Shown piece after piece: positions 46,669 to 55,298 of a DNA stretch of 64,000 nucleotides. The stretch is from Rhizobium sp. CCGE 510 (GTDB lineage: Bacteria > Pseudomonadota > Alphaproteobacteria > Rhizobiales > Rhizobiaceae). The translations under genes and the position numbers were made by a program. Location: positions 280,759 through 344,758 of the forward strand of contig NZ_AEYF01000001.1 in the NCBI RefSeq assembly GCF_000292525.1, in the 5' to 3' direction. Every line of letters begins with the position of its first letter. Within the stretch, counting starts at the first letter, position 1. The notes beneath the pieces are model-generated. The model worked only from the letters and a program-made list of their open reading frames with translations, did no database searches and was not told where the DNA came from.

Positions 46669-47526
46669 ATGCGGATCAGCGACCTCTTCATCTACCCGCT
46701 CAAGAGCGCCCGCGGCATTGCCCTGCCTTCGGCCGACATCGACGCCTATGGGCTTCCCGGCGACCGGCGGGCGATGATCACTGATCCCAACGGGCACTTC
46801 ATCACCCAGCGCGAATTGCCGAACCTCGCGCGCATCGAGGTACGACCTGAGGCGAACGCCTTCCGGCTGCTGATGCAGGGAAAAGCGGACATATCGGTGC
46901 TGCCGCCTCAGCCTGAAACCCGCATGGACGTATCTGTGTGGAAATCGATCGTCAGCGCCGCCGTCGCCGATCCCGAGAGCAACCGGCAGCTTTCCGAATG
47001 GCTTGGCCGCGAGGTGCGGCTCGTCTTCTTCGACGGGCAGGCACGGCGGACAGCGAATGCCGAATGGGCCGGCGAAGGCTCGCCCGTTACCTTCACCGAC
47101 GGCTACCAGATCCTGGTGACGACGACCGGCTCACTGAAGGCATTGAACGCCGATCTCGCCGCCCATGGCGAAGGCAGTGTCGGCATGGAACGCTTCCGTC
47201 CGAACATCGTCATCGATATCGACGAGGCCTGGCCGGAGGATCGCTGGGCGGCGATCGAGATCGCCGGCATCCGCTTCGATCTCGTCAAACCCTGCTCGCG
47301 CTGCATCATGACGACGCAAGACCAGTTGACCGGTTCACGCGAAGGCCCCAACCCGATGCCATCAATGGGCCGCATCCGCATGTCGGCCGACCGCCGTGTG
47401 CCCGGCCCGCTCTTCGGCTGGAACGTCACCCCACGCGGCAACGGCAGGATCACGCGCGGCGACGCCGTCAGCATTATAGAAGAGAGGCCGGACGGCTGGG
47501 CGCTCAAGCGTCGCGCCGCAGCATGA
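46669..47526 (+). CDS. MOSC-domain protein (YcbX-like)
   Basis: 285 residues: an N-terminal MOSC beta-barrel (about 1-120, LFIYPLKSARGIAL and LPGDRRAMI) and a C-terminal MOSC domain (about 130-280). The conserved cysteine is in KPCSRCIMTTQD. Relatives bind the molybdenum cofactor and reduce N-hydroxylated compounds, as YcbX does; that role is inferred. GGAGAACGGC precedes the ATG. It follows the HD gene closely and converges with the aldo/keto reductase. Confidence 0.88.
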   Translation: MRISDLFIYPLKSARGIALPSADIDAYGLPGDRRAMITDPNGHFITQRELPNLARIEVRPEANAFRLLMQGKADISVLPPQPETRMDVSVWKSIVSAAVADPESNRQLSEWLGREVRLVFFDGQARRTANAEWAGEGSPVTFTDGYQILVTTTGSLKALNADLAAHGEGSVGMERFRPNIVIDIDEAWPEDRWAAIEIAGIRFDLVKPCSRCIMTTQDQLTGSREGPNPMPSMGRIRMSADRRVPGPLFGWNVTPRGNGRITRGDAVSIIEERPDGWALKRRAAA

Positions 47527-47566
47527 TGGGCGCCCTCAGAATCTGATGCGACCCGCTTTGGAAGCG

Positions 47567-48562
47567 TCAGACGCGCGCGAGCGCGGCGTCGATCCCGGCC
47601 ATAACATCGGCCGATAGCGGTCCCTTTTCCAGCGCACCGGCATTTTCCTCCACCTGGGTGACTGTGCGGAAGCCCGGAATGGGCAGTGTGCGCGGCGACC
47701 TCGCCCAGAGCCAGGCAAGCGCCCCTTGCGTCAGCGTGCGGCCGCCCGATGTCAGGAGATCGCGAACGGCGTCGAGCCTTGCGGCAAATTCCGGAGCTAT
47801 GCGCCCGTCCTTGAAATAGACCATCCAGTCGAGAGCCGCGCCCCGTACATCCTTGGCGCCCACCGCCTTGTCGGCAGTGAACTTGCCGGTCAGGAGGCCC
47901 ATGGCCAGCGGACCGCGATTGATGGAGATCAAGCCCTTCCCCTCGATCACCGCGATCATCTCCGCCACCGGCTCGAAGGCATTCATCGTATGCTGAACGG
48001 AGACGTAGCCCTGACGGCCGGCAGGACGGGCGGCACGATCAGGAAAATCGGTGCTCCAGCCGAACCCATCGATCTTACCTTCGGTGCGCAACGCTTCCAG
48101 CGTGTCGAAGACGGCATCCGATTGTGCCAGTGGAAAGTCATTGAGGTGGAACTGCAGGAGATCGAGGCGGTCGCGCTTGAGCCGGCGCAGCGAGGTCTCG
48201 ACCGAGCGGCGGATGAAGGCCTCATCGGCGAAGGCGCCGGTTGCCTGCTTGGTTTGCGGATCGGTGGCAAAGCCGAATTTCGTGGCGACGACAATATCGT
48301 CGCGATTGCCGATCGCCCGGCCAAGCACCTCCTCCGAATGGCCGGCGCCGTAGTTCGAGGCGGTGTCGAAGAAGCGGATGCCGAGTTCGATGGCGCGATG
48401 GATCGCCTCCACCGATTCATCATCGTCGACGTCTCCCCACCCGAGTGGCGTATCACCTGCAAAGAAGGGACCGCCGATCGCCCAGCATCCCATGCCGAGA
48501 CGCGGAATTTCGCGGCCGTTCCAGAGCGTGATCGTCGTCGGGGTTGCGGTCTTGGTCAGCAT
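47567..48562 (-). CDS. Aldo/keto reductase
   Basis: NADPH-dependent reductase, 331 residues. The tetrad is visible: Asp and Tyr in RFFDTASNYG, Lys in VATKFGF and His in LLQFHLNDF. It belongs to the general YajO/L-glyceraldehyde-reductase-like group. ATG 48562 is fixed by AAGGAGG upstream; the longer open frame to 48952 overlaps recO in antisense and is rejected. Substrate unknown. Confidence 0.87.
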   Translation of the reverse strand: MLTKTATPTTITLWNGREIPRLGMGCWAIGGPFFAGDTPLGWGDVDDDESVEAIHRAIELGIRFFDTASNYGAGHSEEVLGRAIGNRDDIVVATKFGFATDPQTKQATGAFADEAFIRRSVETSLRRLKRDRLDLLQFHLNDFPLAQSDAVFDTLEALRTEGKIDGFGWSTDFPDRAARPAGRQGYVSVQHTMNAFEPVAEMIAVIEGKGLISINRGPLAMGLLTGKFTADKAVGAKDVRGAALDWMVYFKDGRIAPEFAARLDAVRDLLTSGGRTLTQGALAWLWARSPRTLPIPGFRTVTQVEENAGALEKGPLSADVMAGIDAALARV

Positions 48563-48671
48563 GAAATCCTCCTTGGTTGGCATCTCCAAGACATAGGAAG
48601 GGCTCATATGCGGGTAAACCGCCAAATCCGGAGGATGTTTTGCACCCGCAAAAAATGCCTGACGGAAGATC

Positions 48672-49436
48672 TCAAGCGGAGATCGGACCAGAAGTCGTCC
48701 GCAAAGCAGGATTGAGCGCCTTGAGTGCCGCCTGAACGAAGCCGTCGCGGGCTGCCACGGCCTCGATGCCGCGCGGTTCATAGACGTGGCGGTGCAGAAA
48801 GAATCCGGTGAGACGGAACGCCGCCGCAAGGCTGTCGAAGTCGGCTGCATGGTTGCCTTCGATGCCGAGGAAGGGCGGCAGAAGCAGCATCTTGTCCGCC
48901 CACGGGGCACCGGCACTGCGGCTGACGGCGCGGCCGGATTTCGGCGAGACATAGGCGAGATCGGAACGGGCGCCGGTCGCGGCGCATTCGGCCAGATCGA
49001 GACCGAAGCCGAGATCGTTCAGCACCGCAAGCTCGAAACGCACGAAGAGTTCGCCGGCATCGGCCGGGTTGTGCAAGTGATCGAGGATAACCTCCAGCGC
49101 ATCGAAGAGGTGCGGATGCGGGTCACGCTCCGGCAGCAGTCGCAGCAGCGCGCCCATGGCCTGAACGCCGTAGACGGCGGTGGCCGTTTCCATCAGGCGT
49201 GCGGCGCGCAACGTCACCGGCTCGACGCGAAATTCTCCGAGATGTTCGTCCAACCGGGCGCGCCAGAGGACCTCCACGCCATTGCCCGCCTGCAGCACCG
49301 GCTGCATGGCGCGCGACCGGCCGGAGCGCACCAGACCCAGGTGGCGGCCGCGATCACGCGTCATCACCTCGGCGATGACACTCGTCTCGCCGTGGCGCTT
49401 GACGCCCAGGATGATCGCATGGTCCTGCCACTGCAT
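48672..49436 (-). CDS. recO: DNA repair protein RecO
   Basis: Loads RecA on single-stranded DNA with RecR in the RecFOR pathway. It has 254 residues. The N-terminal OB fold contains [17 protein letters not shown] and [16 protein letters not shown], followed by the helical domain with [18 protein letters not shown] and C-terminal [17 protein letters not shown] precedes the ATG. The usual era-recO adjacency is not kept here: era lies about 1.7 kb away behind the receiver and Crp genes. Confidence 0.93.
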   Translation of the reverse strand: MQWQDHAIILGVKRHGETSVIAEVMTRDRGRHLGLVRSGRSRAMQPVLQAGNGVEVLWRARLDEHLGEFRVEPVTLRAARLMETATAVYGVQAMGALLRLLPERDPHPHLFDALEVILDHLHNPADAGELFVRFELAVLNDLGFGLDLAECAATGARSDLAYVSPKSGRAVSRSAGAPWADKMLLLPPFLGIEGNHAADFDSLAAAFRLTGFFLHRHVYEPRGIEAVAARDGFVQAALKALNPALRTTSGPISA

Positions 49437-49468
49437 CGGAGGAATTCCTTACGCTGACAAATCCATCC

Positions 49469-49516
49469 TAGAGCACGATGCCGAAAAGTGTGAGCGGTTT
49501 TCGGGCGACATGTCAT
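49469..49516. repeat. Degenerate palindromic repeat upstream of recO
   Basis: TAGAGCACGATG then CCGAAAAGTGTGAGCGGTTTTCGG, followed by a decayed right arm (CGACATGTCATG). The inner stem is perfect although the outer arms no longer pair well. Same family as 53582-53633. Confidence 0.65.
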
Positions 49517-49524
49517 GGACCGCG

Positions 49525-49887
49525 TCAGGCGACAGCCGGGAAAAGCCTCAGCAGGAAGTCACGCATCGCCGTTTCGTCGAAAGGCTTCACCAAAAGCGGA
49601 ATGTGCTGCAAGTCGGGCGGGAAATCGCCGGTATCGGAATAACCGCTGACGAAGCCGAAGGGAATGCCGATATCGAGAAGATGACGAGCAAATCCGAAGC
49701 TCATGCCCTCGCCGAGATTGACGTCGAGAAGGGCGAAATCATATGCCTCCGCAGCGATGGCAGCCCTCGCCTGTTCCACGCTGCCGACGATATCGATACT
49801 CTCGACGCCGGCCAGGCGCAGCATATCCTCCGCCTCCATCGCGATGATCAGACTGTCTTCAAGAACCAGAACACGGATTGCGCTCAT
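49525..49887 (-). CDS. Stand-alone response-regulator receiver
   Basis: 120-residue single receiver domain with no output domain. Acidic pair in VLVLEDS, phospho-acceptor Asp in ALLDVNLG, Ser in FVSGYS and Lys in LVKPFDE are all present. It resembles FixJ/PhyR-independent single-domain receivers of rhizobia. The ATG at 49887 has GGAGG about 10 nt upstream; the frame continues open to 50088 but that part is unlike a receiver. No histidine kinase lies nearby. Confidence 0.85.
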   Translation of the reverse strand: MSAIRVLVLEDSLIIAMEAEDMLRLAGVESIDIVGSVEQARAAIAAEAYDFALLDVNLGEGMSFGFARHLLDIGIPFGFVSGYSDTGDFPPDLQHIPLLVKPFDETAMRDFLLRLFPAVA

Positions 49888-50217
49888 GATCCCATGCCTC
49901 CCGTCGGGCGCCTGTCGTAGCGCCCCGGCCATTTCGCCAACATCATTGCCTTCCGGTGCCCCGCATGGCACGCTATCGGTGAATTCCGCCACCATTTCTG
50001 AATAAACTACTTTTGTGCCCGGTCGATAAGAATCAATATCGAAGGAAAGGCGACGGTCGACCTTATTTTCCGAGCTGCTAATGCGCATTTAAAAAAGACA
50101 TAAGACCAAGGGCTAAGAGCATGTCTCGCAAAAGTGTGCTGCGGTTTTGCGATAGAGACATGCGTAAAAACAAAGACCTAAAGCGTGACAAGCGAATCTG
50201 AAAGATCGCGACACGCT
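49888..50217. other. Intergenic region between receiver and Crp/Fnr genes (330 bp)
   Basis: The half nearest the receiver (49888-50088) is an open frame in phase with it but without its own ribosome site. The other half holds two palindromic repeats (50119-50220). The receiver promoter is not recognisable. Confidence 0.5.
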
Positions 50218-50220
50218 TTA
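50119..50220. repeat. Two adjacent palindromic repeats at Crp/Fnr gene 3' end
   Basis: Repeat 1 (50119-50163): arms GCATGTCTC/GAGACATGC with inner stem GCAAAAGTGTG...CGGTTTTGC. Repeat 2 (50179-50220): arms TAAAGCGTG/CACGCTTTA. Repeat 2 contains the stop codon of the minus-strand Crp/Fnr gene and is followed on that strand by GTCTTTGTTTTTACG, so it may also act as its terminator. Confidence 0.7.
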
Positions 50221-50970
50221 GATGAAGGGGCGTTTGCCCTCGCCGAGCCCTTCCCAACCGGAAATGGCCATCAATTCATCGCCGTTCAGCAGCTCGCAAC
50301 CGCGCTCCTGCCAGCGGATCAACCGACGTTCTCCCAGCTTTTTCAAGGTCTTATTGGTGTGGACGATGGATAGGCCGAGCGTATCGGCAATGTGCTGCTG
50401 GGTGATGGGGATGAATTTGCGGCCTTTGAAGAGATTAAGCTTCCGGCCACGCTCAAACAGGAACGCGATCAGGTAGGCTGCTCTTTCCAGCGCCGTGCGG
50501 CGGCCTATGCTGAGCAGGTGTTCATCGAGAATACGCTCCTCGCGCGCGGCGATCCAGGTGATGTCGAAGGCGAGCGAGGGGTGTTTGTTATAGAGCGTCA
50601 TCAGCCTGTCACGCTCGAAGACACAAAGGGAAACCGGCGACAGCGCTTCGACGGAATGCTGCATCTCGCCAGCGATCGTTCCCTGCAGGCCAATCAGATC
50701 GCCCGGCATGATATAATTCAGAATCTGGCGGCGCCCATCCTCCAGCATCTTGTAGCGAAAGCCCCAACCGGAAAGCACCGTGAAGAGATGAGCGCTGTGT
50801 GCGCCCTCGACAAGGATAGTGGAGCCGGCATCGACGGCAAGCTCACCCCTCTTGAAGATCGAGACAAATTCCAGCTCGTCGCGGCTGAATTCCCTGAAAT
50901 GCGGCAGGGGCCGCAAAGGACATTGCTGGCAAGGGGTCTTGAAAGAATTGACCGAACTCGACGTCACCAT
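50218..50970 (-). CDS. Crp/Fnr-family transcriptional regulator
   Basis: 250 residues. A cyclic-nucleotide-like sensor barrel (about 25-140: GSTILVEGAHSAHLFTVLSGWGF; GDLIGLQG) joins a dimer helix and a winged-helix domain (about 165-230) whose recognition part is ITQQHIADTLGLSIVHTNKTL. The N-terminus has CQQC (14-17) but not the four-cysteine set of FNR/FnrN, so oxygen sensing through an iron-sulfur cluster is not supported. Its stop codon lies in a palindromic repeat. Targets unknown. Confidence 0.88.
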   Translation of the reverse strand: MVTSSSVNSFKTPCQQCPLRPLPHFREFSRDELEFVSIFKRGELAVDAGSTILVEGAHSAHLFTVLSGWGFRYKMLEDGRRQILNYIMPGDLIGLQGTIAGEMQHSVEALSPVSLCVFERDRLMTLYNKHPSLAFDITWIAAREERILDEHLLSIGRRTALERAAYLIAFLFERGRKLNLFKGRKFIPITQQHIADTLGLSIVHTNKTLKKLGERRLIRWQERGCELLNGDELMAISGWEGLGEGKRPFI

Positions 50971-51120
50971 GTTTGCCCTTGCCGTTGCAAAACCGGCGCA
51001 CCATCGTTGGCACGCCGTTCATCAAGCAATGCGCAAGCCACAAATCTGTTCCGTGAGCGAGGCCATTTTTTAATGCGGAAACAATGGGCTGGCGTCCGGC
51101 CGACGAAATCCTTGCCATGC

Positions 51121-52059
51121 TTATTTCGGAAAATCGAGACCCATTTCGCGGAATCTCTCGGGATCATCACCCCAATTCTCGCGAACCTTGACGAACAGGA
51201 AAAGATGGACCGGCTGCTCGAGGATCTCGGACAATTCCTTGCGCGACGCAGTCGAGATCGCCTTGATGGTTTCACCACCCTTGCCGAGCGCGATCTTCTT
51301 CTGGCTGTCGCGTTCGAGATAGATCACCTGCTCGATCCGCACCGAGCCGTCCTTGCGCTCTTCCCACTTTTCCGTCTCGACATGCGAGGCGTAGGGAAGC
51401 TCCTGATGCAGCCGCAAAAACAGCTTCTCGCGGGTGATCTCGGCGGCGAGCTGACGCATCGGCAGATCGGAGATCTGGTCTTCGGGATAGTACCATGGCC
51501 CCTCCGGCAGCGTGGCGGCCAGATAGTCCATGAGATCGTCGCAGCCGGAGCCGTTTTCGGCCGATATCATGAAGGTGCGTTCGAAGGCGATCTTCTCGTT
51601 GGCGGCGGCTGCGAGTGCCAGCAGATCCTCACGGTTGACGCGGTCGATCTTGTTGAGCAGCAGGATTTTGGGCTGCCGGACTTCCTTGAGGCCTTCGAGG
51701 ATGGCTTCGGCATCGCCGCGCAGGCCGCGCTCGCTGTCGATCAGCAGCACGATCAGATCGGCATCCCTCGCACCGCCCCAGGCCGAGGTCACCATGGCGC
51801 GGTCAAGCCGACGTCGCGGCTTGAAAATGCCGGGCGTATCCATGAAGACGATCTGGGCGTTATCGTGGATGGCGATGCCGCGGACGATGGCGCGCGTCGT
51901 CTGCACCTTATGGCTGACGATCGATACCTTGGCGCCGACGAGGCGGTTCACCAGCGTCGACTTGCCGGCGTTGGTCGGCCCGATCAGCGCGACGAAGCCC
52001 GAGTGCGTCGGACGATTGGTTTCTGCAGCAGCTTCGGCCGCGATATCTTCTTGTGTCAT
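51121..52059 (-). CDS. era: GTPase Era
   Basis: Essential GTPase that binds the 3' end of 16S rRNA and checks 30S maturation. It has 312 residues. G1 GPTNAGKST, G3 DTPG in VFMDTPGIFK, G4 LNKIDR, and the C-terminal KH domain with KIALGKGGETIKAI. The start ATG 52059 lies 8 bp after rnc, giving the usual lepB-rnc-era operon. The frame upstream of 52059 overlaps rnc and is not used. Confidence 0.96.
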   Translation of the reverse strand: MTQEDIAAEAAAETNRPTHSGFVALIGPTNAGKSTLVNRLVGAKVSIVSHKVQTTRAIVRGIAIHDNAQIVFMDTPGIFKPRRRLDRAMVTSAWGGARDADLIVLLIDSERGLRGDAEAILEGLKEVRQPKILLLNKIDRVNREDLLALAAAANEKIAFERTFMISAENGSGCDDLMDYLAATLPEGPWYYPEDQISDLPMRQLAAEITREKLFLRLHQELPYASHVETEKWEERKDGSVRIEQVIYLERDSQKKIALGKGGETIKAISTASRKELSEILEQPVHLFLFVKVRENWGDDPERFREMGLDFPK

Positions 52060-52067
52060 TAGTCCCG

Positions 52068-52787
52068 TCAGTTTCCGGCAGGCGATTGCTGCCAAATGCC
52101 TTCGCGCTCAAGCATCTTCGTCGCCGCAACTTGTTCGGCGGCACGCTTCGACCGCTCTACGCCGGTTTCCGACTTTATGCCAGCAACTTCCACCGTCACC
52201 TTGAAACGCGGATCATGATCCGGTCCGCTGCGTTCATCAACCCGGTAGTTGGGCGTGACGCCGAATTTCGCGTGCGACCATTCCTGCAGCTCGGTTTTGG
52301 CGTCGCGCTTGGCGCCATCGGCCCTGACCGCCCTACCCTGCCAGTAGCGCAGTATGAAGCGGCGGGCAACTTCGAGGCCGCCGTCGAGATAGATCGCGGC
52401 GATCAGGCTTTCGACGACGTCGGCGCGCACGTTCATCATCCGCTTGCCGGTCAATTTCTTCACATCGGCGCCGGTGCGGATATAGAGGTGAAGATTGAGT
52501 TCGTCGGCGACCGCGGCGCAGGTTTCGGCGCTGACGAGCTGGTTGAGGCGGACTGAGAGCTCGCCTTCCGCCGCCGCGCCGAAAGTGCGAAACAGAAGCT
52601 CGGCGATGCAGAGCCCGAGAACCCTGTCGCCGAGGAATTCCAGCCGTTCGTAATTGCCGCCCTTTTCGGTGCGGGCGCTGGCGTGGGTCAGCGCCCGATC
52701 CAGGCGTTCCTTTTCGGCGAAGTCGTGACCAATCAGGCCTTCAAGCTTTGCGCGGTCCGCCGCAGAAAGCGTCTGCGCCTTGCTCAT
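52068..52787 (-). CDS. rnc: Ribonuclease III
   Basis: Double-strand-specific RNase that processes rRNA precursors and many mRNAs. It has 239 residues. The catalytic signature ERLEFLGDRVLG is near residue 45, the second acidic cluster is in VVESLIAAIYLDGG, and the double-stranded RNA binding domain lies at about 160-230. Its ATG overlaps the lepB stop by four bases (ATGA type), coupling translation. Confidence 0.96.
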   Translation of the reverse strand: MSKAQTLSAADRAKLEGLIGHDFAEKERLDRALTHASARTEKGGNYERLEFLGDRVLGLCIAELLFRTFGAAAEGELSVRLNQLVSAETCAAVADELNLHLYIRTGADVKKLTGKRMMNVRADVVESLIAAIYLDGGLEVARRFILRYWQGRAVRADGAKRDAKTELQEWSHAKFGVTPNYRVDERSGPDHDPRFKVTVEVAGIKSETGVERSKRAAEQVAATKMLEREGIWQQSPAGN

Positions 52788-53527
52788 TCAACAACCTTGA
52801 AGAGGCGGTCCCAGCGCATGTTCGTCGGCCACTTCCAGATTTCGCGGAAGGAGGTGTCGTTGCCGAGCGAGAAGAAGATGACGCTGGCGCGGCCGACAAG
52901 ATTTTCCGCAGGCACGAAGCCGACGTCGAAACGACTGTCGAGCGAGTTGTCGCGATTGTCGCCCATCATGAAATAATGGCCTTCCGGCACGATGAATTCA
53001 CGGGTGTTATCGCCACGCGACACGGGAGACTGATCGAGCGTGTCGTAGGTCTTGCCACTGTCGAGCGTTTCGCGGAAGACCGGTACATCGGCGCCCGGAT
53101 CGAGTTTGTAATCCGACGTGAAGGTACCGTCCGCCACCTTCGGAACCGGCTTACCATTGACGTAGAGTACGCCGTCGGTCACCTGAATATGGTCGCCCGG
53201 CAGGCCGATGCAGCGCTTGATGTAATCGACCTCAGGGTTAGGCGGGAAGCGGAAGACGACGATGTCGCCACGCTTCGGATCAGTGCCGAACAGGCGGCCG
53301 CTGAAAATGTCGGGCGAGAAGGGCAGCGAATATTTCGAATAGCCGTAAGCGAACTTATTGACGAAGATGTAGTCGCCGACGAGCAGCGTCGGCATCATCG
53401 AACCGGACGGAATGGTAAAAGGCTGGAACAGCACCGTTCGGATCACCATCGCCAAAATCAGCGCCTGGATGATGACTTTGATATTTTCCCAGAGGGCGTT
53501 CGGCTTGGTTTCGACTTTTTCGGACAC
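52784..53527 (-). CDS. lepB: Signal peptidase I
   Basis: Cleaves signal peptides from exported proteins at the outer face of the inner membrane. It has 247 residues. One N-terminal membrane segment (about 14-35), catalytic Ser in PSGSMMPTL, catalytic Lys in DYIKRCIGLPGD and the box E motif GDNRDNSLDSR. First gene of the lepB-rnc-era operon. A palindromic repeat pair fills the gap upstream, separating it from acpS. Confidence 0.95.
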   Translation of the reverse strand: MSEKVETKPNALWENIKVIIQALILAMVIRTVLFQPFTIPSGSMMPTLLVGDYIFVNKFAYGYSKYSLPFSPDIFSGRLFGTDPKRGDIVVFRFPPNPEVDYIKRCIGLPGDHIQVTDGVLYVNGKPVPKVADGTFTSDYKLDPGADVPVFRETLDSGKTYDTLDQSPVSRGDNTREFIVPEGHYFMMGDNRDNSLDSRFDVGFVPAENLVGRASVIFFSLGNDTSFREIWKWPTNMRWDRLFKVVE

Positions 53528-53581
53528 GCAGTCTTATTCCTTCAAGACGCCGCGGCGGCGCAATTCTTCTGTCGTTCTCTC

Positions 53582-53695
53582 TAGAGCATGATGCCGAAAA
53601 GTGTGCGCGGCTTTCGGACGACATCATGCTCTAACTCTTTAATTTAGAACAGGATTCAGATTCTAGGCCGATCGGCCTAAAATCATCCTGTTCTA
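53582..53695. repeat. Composite of two palindromic repeats between lepB and acpS
   Basis: Palindrome 53582-53633 has arms TAGAGCATGATG/CATCATGCTCTA around GCCGAAAAGTGTG...CGGCTTTCGG. Palindrome 53645-53695 has arms TAGAACAGGAT/ATCCTGTTCTA around GGCCGATCGGCC. Reverse-complemented, the whole is the same arrangement as 43015-43127, with many paired substitutions. Confidence 0.75.
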
Positions 53696-53763
53696 GCGAC
53701 TTCGGTCGGTTGCGGCAATGGCGACAACATCAAAAGCGACGAGAGGTCGCGTCAAGGTCGCGA

Positions 53764-54168
53764 TCAGAGGCTCTCGGGCAACGCCTCGATAATCACGAAG
53801 GCCTGCGCCAAGGGATAATCATCCGTTATTGTCAAATGAATGGCGGGCCTGTGGCCCGCGGGCAGCATCGATTCGAGGATCAAGGCGGCAGCACCCGATA
53901 AAACCATGGTCGGCTTGCCGCTCGGCAAGTTGACGACGCCCATGTCTTTCCAGAAGACCCCCTGGGCTATGCCGGTGCCGAGCGCCTTGGAACAGGCCTC
54001 CTTGGCGGCGAAACGCTTAGCATAGGATGCGCCACGATTTGCCCGGCGGTCGGAACGCGCGCGCTCGATCTCGGTGAAGCAGCGACGCGTGAAGCGCTCG
54101 CCGAAACGCTCGATGGATTTCTCGACGCGACGAATGTCGATCAGATCGCTGCCAATGCCGATGATCAT
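53764..54168 (-). CDS. acpS: Holo-ACP synthase
   Basis: Transfers 4'-phosphopantetheine from CoA to Ser37 of AcpP. It has 134 residues. Motifs: [18 protein letters not shown] with the metal Asp, [16 protein letters not shown] with the metal Glu, and [15 protein letters not shown] at the C-terminus. It lies 38 bp after the DUF2062 gene on the same strand. pdxJ, a common neighbour of acpS in proteobacteria, is not present here. Confidence 0.95.
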   Translation of the reverse strand: MIIGIGSDLIDIRRVEKSIERFGERFTRRCFTEIERARSDRRANRGASYAKRFAAKEACSKALGTGIAQGVFWKDMGVVNLPSGKPTMVLSGAAALILESMLPAGHRPAIHLTITDDYPLAQAFVIIEALPESL

Positions 54169-54206
54169 GCCGGAACCTTCCGTCGTTTAAGCATTCTTGA
54201 TCAGGC

Positions 54207-54797
54207 TCATACGCTCGGCATGTCGCCGGCCGGGCTGGCCAGGCGCAAACGCGCCCGCTCCAACAGCCGTGTGTGGCGGCGCGTCTGGAAACCTTTCACG
54301 GTGTAGAACGTCAGCGCATAGAGCGCAACGGAGGTAACGACCCCCGGCGGAATGGCGCCGACCAGCATCGGTTCCAGCACCGGTCTCCACAGCTCGGTGA
54401 AGTTCAGCTTGTGAAAGAGGGCGGCCAGATCAACCGCCTGGCCGGCCAGATGATCCTCACGGCTCAACAGCAGATGCCCGATCTCCCAGGTGATGCCCCA
54501 GATGAAGGGGTAGGTCAGCGGATTACCGAAGGCCGCGCAGCCGAGGGCGGCGGCCACCATACTGCCGGAGAGGAAATAGGTGATGACAAAAGCCATGACA
54601 AAATGCACGCCGATGAACGGCGTCCACGAGACGAAGACACCCGCAGCGACGCCGGCGGCAACCGCATGCGGCGAAGCGCTCAGGCGCAGGATGCGCATTG
54701 TCAGGTAACGGATCGGGCGAAGGAAACCTTTGCGGGGCCATAGAAGCTCTCGCATCTTTTCCTTGAATCCCGCGGGCTTGCGACGGAGAAACAACAT
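54207..54797 (-). CDS. DUF2062 membrane protein
   Basis: 196 residues, DUF2062 family, function unknown. About three hydrophobic segments include AVAAGVAAGVFVSWTPFIGVHF, the family core, and NPLTYPFIWGITWEIG. A basic N-terminus (LFLRRKPAGFKEKMR) and a basic C-terminus flank them. It lies upstream of acpS and downstream of the DUF3563 gene on the same strand. The ribosome site is weak. Confidence 0.85.
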   Translation of the reverse strand: MLFLRRKPAGFKEKMRELLWPRKGFLRPIRYLTMRILRLSASPHAVAAGVAAGVFVSWTPFIGVHFVMAFVITYFLSGSMVAAALGCAAFGNPLTYPFIWGITWEIGHLLLSREDHLAGQAVDLAALFHKLNFTELWRPVLEPMLVGAIPPGVVTSVALYALTFYTVKGFQTRRHTRLLERARLRLASPAGDMPSV

Positions 54798-54955
54798 GGC
54801 GGGTATTTAGTGCAGCGCACCTAACCATGACAAGAGCGGCAATTGATACCGCGTAAAAAACAGCTCAGTTCTCTTCGCAGAGATGAGCTTCTTCATGCCG
54901 AGGGGCGTCCGTCATGCATAACGTCCCTCACTCGTCTCAAGTATTAAGTTCAGTA

Positions 54956-55105
54956 TCAGCGAGTGCGGAACAGACCGCGGTCGACCTGGCGCTGACGAAA
55001 CTCGAGATCGATACGATCGAGCGAGCCATTGAGATATGCCATTTCACGTTCCTGCGTGGTCGGAGCGCGGAAAGCGCGAGCGAACTTCCTGATAGGGTCA
55101 AACAT
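54956..55105 (-). CDS. DUF3563 mini-protein (49 aa)
   Basis: A 49-residue protein, MFDPIRKFARAFRAP then QEREMAYLNGS, DRIDLEFRQRQVDRG and LFRTR at the end. This is the recognisable pattern of the DUF3563 family (amphipathic basic helix, then YLN-x3-DR-x-DLE-R-R). Function unknown. It lies antisense to a spurious 78-codon plus-strand frame. The ribosome site is weak (GAGACAAGAAA). It sits between relA and the DUF2062 gene on their strand. Confidence 0.82.
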   Translation of the reverse strand: MFDPIRKFARAFRAPTTQEREMAYLNGSLDRIDLEFRQRQVDRGLFRTR

Positions 55106-55249
55106 TTTCTTGTCTCATCTTCTGTTTGCGTTTCGATGACCAGAAGATAGGCCCGGCACAGGTTAATTACTACAGCCGCAACATGGAGACAGCTATGCGC
55201 TAAACGCATTGCTTGCCTTTTTAAGGCTCCATCATGACCACGGAACGAT

Positions 55250-55270
55250 CATAAAATGTGCAATTTTATG
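55250..55270. promoter_or_regulatory. AT-rich palindrome after relA
   Basis: CATAAAAT, 5-nt loop, ATTTTATG, lying 29-49 bp past the relA stop on the minus strand. It could be part of a terminator or an operator for the DUF3563 gene; a G/C-rich hairpin GGGCTCCCAGGGCCC lies beside it. Confidence 0.35.
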
Positions 55271-55298
55271 GTCGGGGCCCTGGGAGCCCAACAAAATC

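Noticed and set aside
50218..50970. Crp/Fnr protein as an oxygen-sensing FnrN
   Set aside because: Only two N-terminal cysteines in CQQC are present, not the four-ligand pattern needed for the iron-sulfur cluster.
54914..55150. 78-codon plus-strand frame
   Set aside because: Its coding-like middle part is explained by the antisense DUF3563 gene; both ends lack coding bias.
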